Assembly (NCBI GenBank): GCA_023430315.1
Contig: JAEZAW010000239.1
Location: 1 to 64,000, forward strand
Length of the DNA stretch: 64,000 nt
Source of the DNA: Pseudomonadota bacterium
GTDB taxonomy: Bacteria; Pseudomonadota; Alphaproteobacteria; Rhizobiales; Hyphomicrobiaceae
Direction of reading: 5' to 3'
The number at the start of each line of letters is the position of its first letter. Positions within the stretch are counted from its first letter, which is position 1. Shown here piece by piece: positions 1 through 9,630 of the stretch. The notes under the pieces are model-generated. The model did not search any database, was not told the origin of the DNA, and was given only the letters and a program-made list of their open reading frames with translations. A program made the translations under genes and the position numbers.

Positions 1-360
1 CAGTTCCCGCGCGCCCATTGGATTCTTGCCGTCCATCATCATCTCGTCGAATATCCGAAGCTCGCCACCGCGCTCTCAGAGCGCATCGGAACGGCGCTGA
101 TCAATGGCAGTTGGTTCGTCCGACAACAGCAGCCGATGGGCCAACGGATCGAGGCCATGCACGGTCATCGCCACATCGACTGGATTGGTGCGTGCGGCAG
201 CGTGCGGATCGTCTCTGCGCCCTCGCCGGTCATGGAGGCGACGAACAAGCAATCTACCTACTTCTATATCCATCGCCTGGCTGCCGGCGCTGAGGGCGGA
301 CTCCTTCTCCTGGAGCCTGAGCGCGTGGAGATTCCGGGCGAGGATGAGCTGCCGGCATAA
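1..360 (+). CDS. metallophosphoesterase, C-terminal part (truncated by window edge)
   Basis: The reading frame is open from base 1 to a TAA at 358-360, so only the last 119 residues are present. They show the C-terminal metal-site motifs of calcineurin-like phosphoesterases: a His-rich AVHHHLVEYP segment and, further on, MHGHRHIDW, which matches the GHxH motif that supplies metal ligands. The family hydrolyses phosphomonoesters or phosphodiesters with a dinuclear metal centre. The substrate cannot be told from this fragment. The gene runs tail to tail into the AI-2E transporter gene with one base between the stop codons. Confidence 0.8.
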   Translation, partial: QFPRAHWILAVHHHLVEYPKLATALSERIGTALINGSWFVRQQQPMGQRIEAMHGHRHIDWIGACGSVRIVSAPSPVMEATNKQSTYFYIHRLAAGAEGGLLLLEPERVEIPGEDELPA

Positions 361-361
361 C

Positions 362-1450
362 TCACGCTTCGGACGCGCTGTCCGGTGCCGCGAGTAGATC
401 GGCCAGCCAGCGGCTCGAGGGATGCTGCGCGCAGAAGGTCAGAAGTGCGATCGTGATCGGCACGCCGATGAAGGCGCCGAACACGCCCCACAGAAACGTC
501 CAAAGGAACACAGAGAAGAGGACGAGGAAGGGTGATATGGCGAGCGCACTGCCGGCGACGTGCGGCTCGATATAGCTGCCGATGACGAATTGCGCGATGT
601 TGAGACAGATGAACACGATCAAGGCTTCCTGCCACGACCCGAACTGCGCCAAGGCGAACAAGGTCGGAAAGACGGTGGCTATGAATGGGCCGATGAAGGG
701 AATGTAGTTCAGGACGAAGGCGATCACGCCCCACTCGGTTGCCAGCGGCAGGCCTGCGAGCGAGACAATGGCCCAGACGAGTGCTCCGGTTGCCGCGCTC
801 ATCAACGTTCTGATGATCACGTATCGACGGAGCTTTTCAGCCGTCCTCGCGGCACCGTTAAGCAAGACAAGTGCGGCGCTCTGGTTCGGCATGGCGCGAA
901 GCTTTCGCTCCGTGCCATCGACCTCGAGGAGCCCAAGGATCACGTACACAATGACGACCAGCCAGAATCCGATCGTCGTGTTGAGGCGCCCGGCGATTTC
1001 CTGCGCAGTCAACACAAGCCAGCGCATATTGAAATGCTCTGCCCAAAGCCCTGCGACGGTAATGCCGTGCTGCTCGAGCCAAGTCGCAATCTGCGTGTAC
1101 AAAAGCTGAAACCGCGCGGCGTCCGTGGCGAGCCATCTCGCAATCCGGCCAAGGCCCCAAGAAGCGAGCGAGCCAAAGACCACGAATGCAGCAGCGATGA
1201 TGGCGACGACGACGGCCAGGGCAATCAGTTTGGGTAGCCGTGCTTGCAGCCACTTCTGCAATGGCCACACGATGGCAATAATGAAGAGCGCGCAAGCGAT
1301 CGGTGCGAGAACGGTGCTAGCCCAATAGATCGCGGTAAATATCGCGACCACCGCGATAGCGCCAGCGGCCGCGCGCAAGAAGCCGTTTTCTCCCGAAGGA
1401 TCGGGCGATGGGGATGCGAGTTCCCCCGGAGCATCTGCCTGGTCAGACAT
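362..1450 (-). CDS. AI-2E family transporter (PerM/TqsA-like membrane protein)
   Basis: About 362 residues with roughly eight hydrophobic segments in the arrangement of the AI-2E/UPF0118 family: a paired-helix N-terminus, a long amphipathic central region, and a C-terminal bundle containing the conserved NYIPFIGPFIA and SYIEPHVAG stretches. Members export small solutes, and autoinducer-2 or Na+/H+ exchange has been shown for a few of them; the substrate here is unknown. I chose the ATG at 1450 because it begins a soluble MSDQ tail. A TTG 36 bases upstream would add a short unsupported leader. The gene stands alone, convergent with the metallophosphoesterase. Confidence 0.85.
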   Translation of the reverse strand: MSDQADAPGELASPSPDPSGENGFLRAAAGAIAVVAIFTAIYWASTVLAPIACALFIIAIVWPLQKWLQARLPKLIALAVVVAIIAAAFVVFGSLASWGLGRIARWLATDAARFQLLYTQIATWLEQHGITVAGLWAEHFNMRWLVLTAQEIAGRLNTTIGFWLVVIVYVILGLLEVDGTERKLRAMPNQSAALVLLNGAARTAEKLRRYVIIRTLMSAATGALVWAIVSLAGLPLATEWGVIAFVLNYIPFIGPFIATVFPTLFALAQFGSWQEALIVFICLNIAQFVIGSYIEPHVAGSALAISPFLVLFSVFLWTFLWGVFGAFIGVPITIALLTFCAQHPSSRWLADLLAAPDSASEA

Positions 1451-1546
1451 TGTATAATTGTAGAGAACTGGCAAGGCGCGCGGCAAGTGCGCGCGCCTTA
1501 GGTATCCTCTGCGTTGTTGCTGCGATCCACTGACCAGAGAGCCTGC

Positions 1547-2068
1547 TCAAGCCGCGGCGGGTTTGGATTCGAGCGCAGCCCGCAGTTCGTCTTCCTGCTT
1601 CTTGGAAAGCGACGTCCTCAGGATGCGTGGATTGAAGGGCTGAATCTCCGGAAGCACCTTGTCTGGCGTCGAGCTCTTGATCAGCACGAAGAGGGCAGAA
1701 GAGCCATTTGGAATGTGCTTGCCAATATCCTTGATGAACTCGTCGTTGATGCCATAGTCCGCCAGTGATCCCGACAATGCGCCAAAACCTGCACCCGCAA
1801 GTCCGCCCACGGCCAGGCCCGCAAGTGGATTGAGAACCAGCAGGCCGGCGAGCGCACCGATCAGCATGCCCGTGCTGGCGCCACTCGCCGCACCGAGGGA
1901 CACGAGATGCACGGCCTGCTTGATCTGGACTGTGCCAGAAGCATCGCGAACGACGACGCAGGCATCTTCCAGGTCGATGAGGTTTTCTTTTTTCAAGCTG
2001 CGAAGCTTGGTCAAAACCTCATCAGCGGTGCCGATGCCGTCGAAACCCAGGACTACGAGATCAGACAT
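1547..2068 (-). CDS. DUF1269 family protein
   Basis: The 173-residue protein begins MSDLVVLGFDG and carries a Gly/Ala-rich hydrophobic hairpin around residues 60-100 (GALAGLLVLNPLAGLAVGG). Soluble alpha/beta segments flank it on both sides. This is the layout of DUF1269 proteins, which are often stress-associated in Hyphomicrobiales and have no proven biochemical role. A glycine-zipper-like hairpin suggests membrane association. The ATG start gives the usual family length. It has its own intergenic space on both sides and no obvious operon partner. Confidence 0.75.
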   Translation of the reverse strand: MSDLVVLGFDGIGTADEVLTKLRSLKKENLIDLEDACVVVRDASGTVQIKQAVHLVSLGAASGASTGMLIGALAGLLVLNPLAGLAVGGLAGAGFGALSGSLADYGINDEFIKDIGKHIPNGSSALFVLIKSSTPDKVLPEIQPFNPRILRTSLSKKQEDELRAALESKPAAA

Positions 2069-2227
2069 GATTTCTTCCGCCCCTTTGCTCGGATGAGTGT
2101 CGAATGCGCTGCCGAGGCACTATGGCGAGCACACTGATTTCAGCCATACGGGAAAACCACTAAATGAAGTGGGAGAGTACCGAGGCTCCAATCCCATAGG
2201 CGCCGTGTATCAGGGCGTGCACGAAAG

Positions 2228-5200
2228 TTACGTCGCCGCGATTGCGGGCTTGGAAGCAGCCGCCTCCCTCCAACCGAACCAAGTCACATACAGAGTGGGG
2301 AGAAAGATCAGCGTGAGAAGGGTTGCGACGAGTAAGCCTCCCATGATCGCGAGTGCCATGGGACCCCAGAACACGGTGGGCGCGATCGGGATCATGCCTA
2401 GAACCGTCGATATCGCGGTCAACATGATAGGGCGGAAGCGGGCGCTGCTCGCATCGACGGTGGCCCGATGGATGCCCTTCCCTTGCGCTCTTTCGGAATC
2501 GATCTGCCCGATCAGAATGACGGCATTCTTCGTGATCATGCCGATGAGCGCGAGAATCCCGAGGATAGCGACGAAGCCCAGGGGCTGGCGGAAAAGGAGC
2601 AGGGCCGCGACGACGCCGATGAGACCGAGCGGCGCAACACTGAGGACGATGATCAGACGCTGGAAGGATCGCAGCTGCAACATGAGCACCGTCAGCATGA
2701 TGAGGAGCATGGCAGGGACGACAGCGATCACGGAAGCCTGAGACTTTCGGCTCTCCTCCACCGTGCCGCCAATTGCAATGCCGTAGAACTGCGGGAGATC
2801 CTTGCGTAAAGCGTCGATTGCTGGCGCCAGTGCAGTGACGACTGTCTCCGGCAATGTTCCAGGAGTGACATCCGCCTGTACGGTCAGCGTCGGTATCCGG
2901 TCGCGTCGCCAGACGAGAGGATAGTCCTGCTTGTATTCGAATGTCGCGAACTGGTTGAGAGGAACAGTGCGCCCGCCCGGCAACGGCACCTGCAGGGTGC
3001 GCAGGGTGGCGAGCGAAACCCTCTGCTCGTCCCTCGCGCGTGCAACAACGTCGACGAGATAGATATCGTCGCGCACTTGCGTGACGGAGGTGCCGGAGAT
3101 GACAGTGTTGAGGACGTTCGCCAATGCCTGGGAGCTCAATCCCAGCAGGCGAGCCTCGTCCTGATCGATGCGAATGCCGACCTGGCGCTCCGGTTCGATC
3201 CAGTCGAAGTTGATGTGTACTGCGAGCGGATTCGCGGCGACGATCTGCGCCAGCTTGAGTGCATATTCTCGAACTTGCGCGAGATCAGGGCCGCTCACGC
3301 GATATTGCACAGGCCAGCCGACAGGCGGCCCGAGCTCCAGCGGATACACACGGCTGTTGGTGTCGGGGAAATCCTTGGCGAGCACGTTTTCGAGCTTTGC
3401 GCGCAGCCGCTCGCGCGCTGCGACATCCTTCGCCACGATCACGGACTGCGCAAAGAAATCATTCGGCAACTGCACATTGAGCGGCAGGTAAAAGCGAATG
3501 GCCCCTCTACCGACATAGGTGCTCCAACGCACAACATCCGGGTCATCCTTGAGCACGGCATCGAAGCGCCGAGCCGTGGTTTTGCTCGCATGGATGGAGG
3601 CATTCTGAGGGAGGGCGAGATCGACCATGATCTCAGGGCGATCCGACGAAGGAAAGAACTGCCGTGGAACCAGAGGAAGTGCCAGGAACGACGCAACGAA
3701 CAAGGCCAGCGTCAGCGGGATCGTCATCCACTTGCCGCGGATGGCCAGATCAAGGAACCGCTGATACTCCTGCAGCACCCTGCTGGGCTTCGCGGGCTCG
3801 CTCGTGTCCGGTGCCTTGAGAAGAGCTACCCCCAAGAGTGGGGCGAAGAGGACGGCGACGAACCAGGAAACAACGAGCGCGATGCCGACGACCGCGAAGA
3901 GCGAGAAGGTGTATTCGCCGGCTGAACTCGCCGCAAAGCCCACCGGAACGAAACTGGCAATCGTAACGAGCGTGCCGGACAGCATCGCGAAAGCATAGGT
4001 GCGGAAAGCAAAAGTCCCCGCCTGTACCTTGTCGTCGCCAAGGGCGAGCCGGTTGAGCATCGCATCGGTCGTCGTCATCGCGTCGTCGACAAGCAGGGCG
4101 AGGGCAATGATCAACGCGCCGAGAGATATGCGCTGCATGTCTATGCTGACCATCTGCATGACCGAGAACACGATGGCGAGCGTTAGCGGTATGGCGAGCG
4201 CGATCACCAATCCGGGGCGCACGCCGAGACTGATGAAGCTCACCACCAGAATGATCGCGATCGCCTGCCACAGCGACGCCATGAACTCGGCGATGGCGCT
4301 GGTCACCGTCACTGCCTGATCCGCCACCTGCTTCGGCTTGATGCCGATCGGCAGATCCGCGGTGATCTCGTTTATCGCCCGATGGAGGTTCCGGCCCAAT
4401 GCTAGGATGTCGCCTCCATCACGCATGGCGATGGCGAGGCCGATAGCCGGCTCCCCATCGACGCGGAACAGCGGCTGCGGCGGATCGGAAAACCCGCGTC
4501 GAATCTGAGCGATGTCGCTGAGGCGGAGCATGCGGCCACCCGCGACGAAATTGGTGCTCGCCACGTCCTGCTCGGATCGGAAGGCGCCGGATACGCGAAG
4601 AGCGAGTGTTTCATGCCCTGTCTGGATCGTACCGGCGGGCTGCACGATGTTCTGCGCCTGGAGCGCCGCGAGCAAGGCCGAGCGGTCGACACCAAGACCT
4701 GCAAGCTCTTTGATGGAGAACTCGACGAAGATCTTCTCGTCCTGTGCGCCCAGCATTTCGATCTTGGAGACGTCCGGCACATTCAGCAGCTTTGACCGGA
4801 TATCTTCGACATAGTCGCGCAACTCGCGATGTGTGAAGCCGTCGGCCGTGAAGCCATAGATGATCCCGAACGTATCGCCGAATTCGTCATTGAAGCCCGG
4901 TCCGACGATGCCTGCCGGGAGCGTGTGACGGATATCGCCGATGCTCTTGCGCACGTGATACCAGATGTCGGGAACTTCCTTGGCCGTCGTATTGCCCAGC
5001 AGGTTGACGAAGATGGTCGTCCTGCCGGCGCTCGTGAAGCTGCGCAGGAAATCGAGCTTGGGCGTCTCCTGCAGCTTGCGCTCGAGGCGCTCGGTGACCT
5101 GCTTCAGCGTGTCCTCGACGTTGGCTCCAGGCCATGCGGCCTGTACGACCATCGTCTTGATGATGAAGGAGGGGTCTTCACTGCGGCCAAGGCGGAAGTA

Positions 5201-5293
5201 GGAAGCGATCCCAGCGATCACCATCACGATCATGAAGTACACGATGACCGAGCGGTTCCTGAGCGCCCACGCCGACAGATTGAACTCGTTCAT
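2228..5293 (-). CDS. RND efflux pump inner-membrane permease
   Basis: 1,021 residues, full length for an AcrB/MexF-type hydrophobe/amphiphile efflux transporter. An N-terminal helix (residues ~13-32) is followed by a large periplasmic loop, a helix bundle, a second large loop and a final bundle. The proton-relay aspartate pair is present in LLVDDAM in transmembrane helix 4. The substrate class is not evident. Its ATG overlaps the end of the adaptor gene by four bases (ATGA, 5290-5293), so the two are translationally coupled. I see no outer-membrane channel gene nearby; the pump probably shares a TolC-type protein encoded elsewhere. Confidence 0.92.
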   Translation of the reverse strand: MNEFNLSAWALRNRSVIVYFMIVMVIAGIASYFRLGRSEDPSFIIKTMVVQAAWPGANVEDTLKQVTERLERKLQETPKLDFLRSFTSAGRTTIFVNLLGNTTAKEVPDIWYHVRKSIGDIRHTLPAGIVGPGFNDEFGDTFGIIYGFTADGFTHRELRDYVEDIRSKLLNVPDVSKIEMLGAQDEKIFVEFSIKELAGLGVDRSALLAALQAQNIVQPAGTIQTGHETLALRVSGAFRSEQDVASTNFVAGGRMLRLSDIAQIRRGFSDPPQPLFRVDGEPAIGLAIAMRDGGDILALGRNLHRAINEITADLPIGIKPKQVADQAVTVTSAIAEFMASLWQAIAIILVVSFISLGVRPGLVIALAIPLTLAIVFSVMQMVSIDMQRISLGALIIALALLVDDAMTTTDAMLNRLALGDDKVQAGTFAFRTYAFAMLSGTLVTIASFVPVGFAASSAGEYTFSLFAVVGIALVVSWFVAVLFAPLLGVALLKAPDTSEPAKPSRVLQEYQRFLDLAIRGKWMTIPLTLALFVASFLALPLVPRQFFPSSDRPEIMVDLALPQNASIHASKTTARRFDAVLKDDPDVVRWSTYVGRGAIRFYLPLNVQLPNDFFAQSVIVAKDVAARERLRAKLENVLAKDFPDTNSRVYPLELGPPVGWPVQYRVSGPDLAQVREYALKLAQIVAANPLAVHINFDWIEPERQVGIRIDQDEARLLGLSSQALANVLNTVISGTSVTQVRDDIYLVDVVARARDEQRVSLATLRTLQVPLPGGRTVPLNQFATFEYKQDYPLVWRRDRIPTLTVQADVTPGTLPETVVTALAPAIDALRKDLPQFYGIAIGGTVEESRKSQASVIAVVPAMLLIMLTVLMLQLRSFQRLIIVLSVAPLGLIGVVAALLLFRQPLGFVAILGILALIGMITKNAVILIGQIDSERAQGKGIHRATVDASSARFRPIMLTAISTVLGMIPIAPTVFWGPMALAIMGGLLVATLLTLIFLPTLYVTWFGWREAAASKPAIAAT

Positions 5294-6384
5294 GGGGTCG
5301 ATCCGAGCAGTCGGACCGTCTGCCCGGGATGCAGTGCCTGCACGCCTGCGGTAACGATGATCTCACCGGCATTGAGCCCGCCGGAGACAGCCACAATGGC
5401 CTGATCGAATCTCTGCACCTCGACGTTTCTGAGCGATACTGCACGGCTCGTCGGATCGACGATCCAAACGGCGGGCTGCCGATTGAATTTCGTCAACGCG
5501 GTCGCTGGAAGCTCGAAAGTGGCGAGGGTGTCCTGCTGTATGCGTCCGACAACGGTCGCGCCGAGCCGCATGGCCGCAGGAGGATCCGTCAGGCCGACCT
5601 TGACCTCGAACGTGCGGGTCACCGGGTCCGCTTGGGGCGCGATCTCGCGGACGCGCCCGCGCGTCGTGACCGATGGGGCGTCGGCAAGGCTTATGTTGAC
5701 TTCGGGATTGCTTGGTATCGAGCGGATCAATTGGGCTGGCACGTCGAAAACAGCGTCGCGCCCATCCTGGCGCGCCAGCTTGACGATCATCTGCCCTGCT
5801 TGTGCGATCTCGCCTGAAGCAGGCCCCAAGGCCGTCAAGACACCCGGAGCATCCGCCCTGAGCTCAGTGAAGCTCACCATGTCCTGAGCGATTTTCAGTT
5901 GCGCTTCGGCGGCATCCACTTGCGATTGCGTGGTTTGCAATGCCTGTGCAGCATCGTCGTGGTTCGCCCGTGTTGTCCAGCCCTGCTTGAGGAGTGTGTC
6001 CTGGCGCTCGAAGTGGTTGCGCGCCTGCGTCAGCTGTCCACGAGCGGCCGCGAGAGTCGCTTGTGCCGCCCGCAAGGCGTTCAGCTCGTTCTGCGGCTCG
6101 AGGCGCGCGACCAGTTGTCCAGCCTCGACCCGATCCCCGAGATTGACGTTCCTCTCGAGTATCCGTCCTGAGATGCGGAATGCCAGAGATACTTCGTCGT
6201 CGGCTTCAATGCGGCCGGTGAGCGAGATCGGCGTGACCGCGACTCGCTTCTCGGCCACTACAGTTCGTACGGGCCTGGCGTGAGATTGCGCCGTCTCTGC
6301 TTCCGGCTGGCACGCCGCGAGGATCGCCGGGAGCATCAGTACGAGCGCCGTCTGCCGCCAGCGGCTTACTAAGCTTCGCTCCAT
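5290..6384 (-). CDS. RND efflux periplasmic adaptor (membrane fusion lipoprotein)
   Basis: About 364 residues. The N-terminus is a lipoprotein signal with positive residues, a hydrophobic stretch and an LAAC lipobox. Then come the features of a membrane-fusion protein: a lipoyl half-motif near GRILERNVNLGDRVEAGQLVA, a long alpha-hairpin (residues ~85-160), the second lipoyl half, and beta-barrel and membrane-proximal domains. I chose the ATG at 6384 because it has GGAG ten bases upstream and puts the signal peptide first; a GTG at 6405 is the alternative. The gene is first in a two-gene operon with the permease. Confidence 0.9.
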   Translation of the reverse strand: MERSLVSRWRQTALVLMLPAILAACQPEAETAQSHARPVRTVVAEKRVAVTPISLTGRIEADDEVSLAFRISGRILERNVNLGDRVEAGQLVARLEPQNELNALRAAQATLAAARGQLTQARNHFERQDTLLKQGWTTRANHDDAAQALQTTQSQVDAAEAQLKIAQDMVSFTELRADAPGVLTALGPASGEIAQAGQMIVKLARQDGRDAVFDVPAQLIRSIPSNPEVNISLADAPSVTTRGRVREIAPQADPVTRTFEVKVGLTDPPAAMRLGATVVGRIQQDTLATFELPATALTKFNRQPAVWIVDPTSRAVSLRNVEVQRFDQAIVAVSGGLNAGEIIVTAGVQALHPGQTVRLLGSTP

Positions 6385-6619
6385 AGGCAGCGAACTCCAG
6401 GCCACGATGCAGGAACGCGAAAGGCGGGACTTCCTGTAGTTCCAAAATCAGGCCGAGACTGCTGTTGGCTACTTAGTTTGCCCATCAGGTCAAACCCTGG
6501 AACGCCGGACAGGACACACTAAGAAGCCGGTGACCTGACCTTGCGCAGTGTTATGTTTGGGATCGGACGTGCGCAGTGACTTGCGCTGCGAGCGCATTCA
6601 CGGCAGAGCGACGTCAATC

Positions 6620-6874
6620 TTACCAACGCCACTCGCATACGCGGCGCCCTCGGCGCCACCAGCAGACCTGTCTGCGCCGTCTGCGTCTGCGGCGCGGGTC
6701 GATAACGACGACCTGAGCCTTCTCGACGAGCTGTTCGCTCTCTTGCAGGAGATCGGTGAGAGGAGGCAGCGGCGCGGCGTGCGCTTCCTCTACAAAAATT
6801 TTCGCTAGCATCGTGGACGCGGTTGCAGCGCCCAAACTCAGTATCAACATCTGGCGGCGATCAATGCATGTCAC
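6620..6874 (-). CDS. small secreted Arg/Trp-rich protein
   Basis: An 84-residue protein. Near its start is DRRQMLILSLGAATAS, which looks like a short signal peptide with an Arg pair (possibly Tat-type), followed by a likely cleavage site at AHA. The middle is acidic and helical. The end is strikingly basic: a run of eight arginines, then CWWRRGRRVCEWRW with two cysteines that could form a disulfide. I selected the GTG at 6874 because AGGAG lies nine bases upstream; the ATG at 6904 lacks such a site. Similar Arg-tailed secreted proteins are common in Hyphomicrobiales, but no function is known to me. Confidence 0.6.
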   Translation of the reverse strand: MTCIDRRQMLILSLGAATASTMLAKIFVEEAHAAPLPPLTDLLQESEQLVEKAQVVVIDPRRRRRRRRQVCWWRRGRRVCEWRW

Positions 6875-7008
6875 TTGGCTTTCTCCTGAGACGGTAACAT
6901 CCATCCCCTCACTCCGAACTTAGTGAGTCGGAGAAGAGCGTGTACATGCGAGAAAACCCCGAAATTGCCGAGGTAAGTTGCCCTTGGTCGATTGGCAGCG
7001 TCTCTCTG

Positions 7009-8463
7009 TCAGAAGCTTCCGACCAGCGAGCCCAAGGCAATCACAACGACAAGCGCGATGAGAGCGCTCATAATGGCCGCCATGACAATATCCAGGTAAC
7101 CTTCTTTGTGGGTCACACCGCACACGGAGAGCAGGGTTACCACGGCGCCATTGTGCGGCAGGCTGTCGAGCGTGCCGGCGCCGATCACAGCGACGCGGTG
7201 CATCAGATCCGGATTCATGCCGATCTCGGATGCGAGCTTCATATAGCTCGGCCCTAGTGCATCGAGGGCTATGGTGAGGCCCCCCGATGCCGAGCCGGTG
7301 AGCGCGGCCAGGATGTTGGTGGCCACGGCAAGCGATACCAGAGGGCCACCCTCGATGGCGAGCAGCCAGTCGCGCACATCGGCGAAGGCCGGGAGCGAGG
7401 CCACAATGGCGCCGAAGCCGACGAGGCTCGCCACCGAGATGATGGGCAGCACCGAAGCGTTGGCGCCGGCGCTCATTGTGGCCCGCAGCTCGGGCACGCT
7501 GCGGAAGTTGATGGCGATGACCGCGACGATAGCGGCCAGCAACGCTACGATTACCGACCATACGCCGCCCACCGCGGAGAGGCTCGTCGCTCCCCACTGC
7601 GGCTCGGCGAGGAAGCTCACGTTCATGCGCGGCAGTATCACAAACGACATCAGAAGATTGGTGAGGATCACCACGATGATGGGCAAGGCTGCCAATGCGA
7701 TGGGTGGTCCGCTTGACGCGGCGGCACTGCGATGAATTTCGGCCGGATCGAACTCGCGCGCAGTCGAGGCGCGTTCGCGAACGATCGGGTCGTCCGCAGC
7801 TTCATCAGCCGTGGCGGCATCGTCGGGTCCGAAGCCTTCTCCGGTAAGGCGCGCCTTCGCCTCGGCGCGTTTCAGCCACCACATACCGAAGCCGAGCATG
7901 ATCAGAGAAGCAATAATACCGAGGCCCGGCGCCGCAAAGGGCGTGGTGCCGAAGAACGGCATGGGAATAGCGTTCTGGATCGCCGGCGTGCCAGGCATGG
8001 CCGACATGGTGAAAGTGGACGTGCCGAGTGCGATCGCGCCTGGCATCAGTCGGCGCGGAACGCTCGCCTGGCGGAACAGCTCCATGCCCATGGGGGCGAG
8101 TACGAAGAAAGCAACGAACAGGCTGACGCCACCATAGGTGACGATCGCGCCCGACAGCACCACTGCCAGGATCGCCCGCTGCGGCCCAAGCTTGCTGGTC
8201 ATGTAGTTGGCGATCGACGTTACCGAGCCGGAATCCTCCATCAGTTTGCCGAACAAAGCTCCGAGCAGAAACAGAGGGAAGAACTGCGCGATGAACTCGG
8301 CAGCGTTGCTCATGAAGATCTGCGTCCAGCTCGCCAGCAGCGGCTGGCCGGAGAACGCGGCGGCGATCAGGCCGGCGATCGGCGCAAGGATGAGGATGCT
8401 CGAGCCGCGGAACGCGAAGTAGATGAGGCCGGCGAGCCCAATGAGGATGCCAAGCAGCCCCAT
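7009..8463 (-). CDS. GntP-family permease
   Basis: 484 residues with 11-13 hydrophobic segments, typical of GntP/ArsB-like proton symporters for gluconate, hydroxybutyrate or other organic acids. Characteristic stretches include the FFPLFLLGALFGKLM loop near residues 60-75 and the PHNGAVVT segment close to the C-terminus. A hydrophilic, Ala/Glu-rich loop occupies about residues 205-250. It is the last gene of a minus-strand operon: its ATG follows the patatin-like gene's TGA by three bases. Pairing with a lipase-like protein could mean uptake of a released acid, but that is inference. Confidence 0.85.
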   Translation of the reverse strand: MGLLGILIGLAGLIYFAFRGSSILILAPIAGLIAAAFSGQPLLASWTQIFMSNAAEFIAQFFPLFLLGALFGKLMEDSGSVTSIANYMTSKLGPQRAILAVVLSGAIVTYGGVSLFVAFFVLAPMGMELFRQASVPRRLMPGAIALGTSTFTMSAMPGTPAIQNAIPMPFFGTTPFAAPGLGIIASLIMLGFGMWWLKRAEAKARLTGEGFGPDDAATADEAADDPIVRERASTAREFDPAEIHRSAAASSGPPIALAALPIIVVILTNLLMSFVILPRMNVSFLAEPQWGATSLSAVGGVWSVIVALLAAIVAVIAINFRSVPELRATMSAGANASVLPIISVASLVGFGAIVASLPAFADVRDWLLAIEGGPLVSLAVATNILAALTGSASGGLTIALDALGPSYMKLASEIGMNPDLMHRVAVIGAGTLDSLPHNGAVVTLLSVCGVTHKEGYLDIVMAAIMSALIALVVVIALGSLVGSF

Positions 8464-8466
8464 GGC

Positions 8467-9627
8467 TCAGCACTCGGCGAGGAGTGCGTCGAGATCGGCA
8501 CTCGAGCGGTGTCCGATATCGTCGGCATGCGCGTCGAGGAAGGCGCTTGCCGCGCGCCGCCCCTCTGCTCGGAGCATATGGAGAAACTCTCGCTCGGCAT
8601 TCAGCTTGGACGAGTAGCCGAGCTCAGCCATCATCTCGGTCATGATGCGGTGGGTCCGCATGCCGGCCCATCGCGCACCTTCGCCGCTACCTGGATCGGC
8701 GGCCTGACGAAGCAGCGCAATCATGCGCAATTCCTTCATCAGTGGAGCGTTGAAGGACACTTCATTGAGGCGGTTCAGAATGTCGCTTGCCGTGCGCGGC
8801 GTACCCGGTCGCTCGCGTGGATTGATCTGAACGAGGATAGTATCGCGCGCATTGCTCTCGCGCACGAGCGGCGTGATCGTAGGATTGCCGGAATAGCCGC
8901 CGTCCCAGTAAGCCTCGCCGTCGATCTCGATCGCCTGGAACATCGTGGGCAGGCAGGCCGAGGCGAGTAACACATCCGCGGATATCTCGGCGTTGCGAAA
9001 TACACGTCCACGACCGGTACGGACATTGGTCGCGGTGATGAACAGTTTGATGGGAGATTGCACGAGCCGCTCGAAATCGATGCAATCGTCGAGAATGCGT
9101 TTGAGCGGATTGAGACCGCGCGGATTGAGATCGTAGGGCGAGAGAAGCCGCGCCATGAGATCCATGCCGATGAATACCGGCGAGGAGTCGAGCGTCCAGC
9201 GTCCGAGCATCCGGTCCAGGAGTGTCCGCTGCAGCGGACTGAATACCGCGGCGCGTGCAACCTCCTCCCAGTAGGCATCGAGTGCTGCGCGTGCACCAGT
9301 GGCGCCGTCGCGGATCCAGCCATCGGCCAGAACGGCTGCGTTCATCGCACCCGCCGATGTGCCGGAAATGGCATCTATGTGCAGCCAGGGCTCCTCGAGC
9401 AGGCGATCGAGCACGCCCCATGTGAACGCCCCGTGCGAGCCGCCGCCTTGCAAAGCGAGGTCGACGACCACCGTCGTGCGCCTCTCGCCCGAGTGCGTCG
9501 ACCCTGGGAAGGCTGTGGCTTTCTGGGTTGCTGCCGTCACGGAGGCGCTCGCTTGGTGGCGAGATGTGCGGCCGGCCGACCGCGTGCGGGATTGTGGTGA
9601 TCCGGACGGCGGAGGTTTGCCCAGCAT
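8467..9627 (-). CDS. patatin-like phospholipase
   Basis: A 386-residue serine hydrolase of the patatin family, which cleaves acyl chains from lipids with a Ser-Asp dyad. The sequence shows the oxyanion-hole motif GGGSHG (residues ~61-66), the nucleophile elbow GTSAG with Ser91, and the catalytic DGG with Asp242. About 50 residues of low-complexity, Ser/Thr/Arg-rich sequence precede the domain, so the true start may lie further in; the ATG at 9627 is kept because it abuts the upstream gene's stop by three bases. It sits in the middle of the operon between the TMEM198-like gene and gntP-like gene. Confidence 0.88.
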   Translation of the reverse strand: MLGKPPPSGSPQSRTRSAGRTSRHQASASVTAATQKATAFPGSTHSGERRTTVVVDLALQGGGSHGAFTWGVLDRLLEEPWLHIDAISGTSAGAMNAAVLADGWIRDGATGARAALDAYWEEVARAAVFSPLQRTLLDRMLGRWTLDSSPVFIGMDLMARLLSPYDLNPRGLNPLKRILDDCIDFERLVQSPIKLFITATNVRTGRGRVFRNAEISADVLLASACLPTMFQAIEIDGEAYWDGGYSGNPTITPLVRESNARDTILVQINPRERPGTPRTASDILNRLNEVSFNAPLMKELRMIALLRQAADPGSGEGARWAGMRTHRIMTEMMAELGYSSKLNAEREFLHMLRAEGRRAASAFLDAHADDIGHRSSADLDALLAEC

Positions 9628-9630
9628 TTG

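Noticed and set aside
3077..3925. 282-codon frame opposite the RND permease
   Set aside because: Antisense shadow of a well-defined efflux gene; no start signal.
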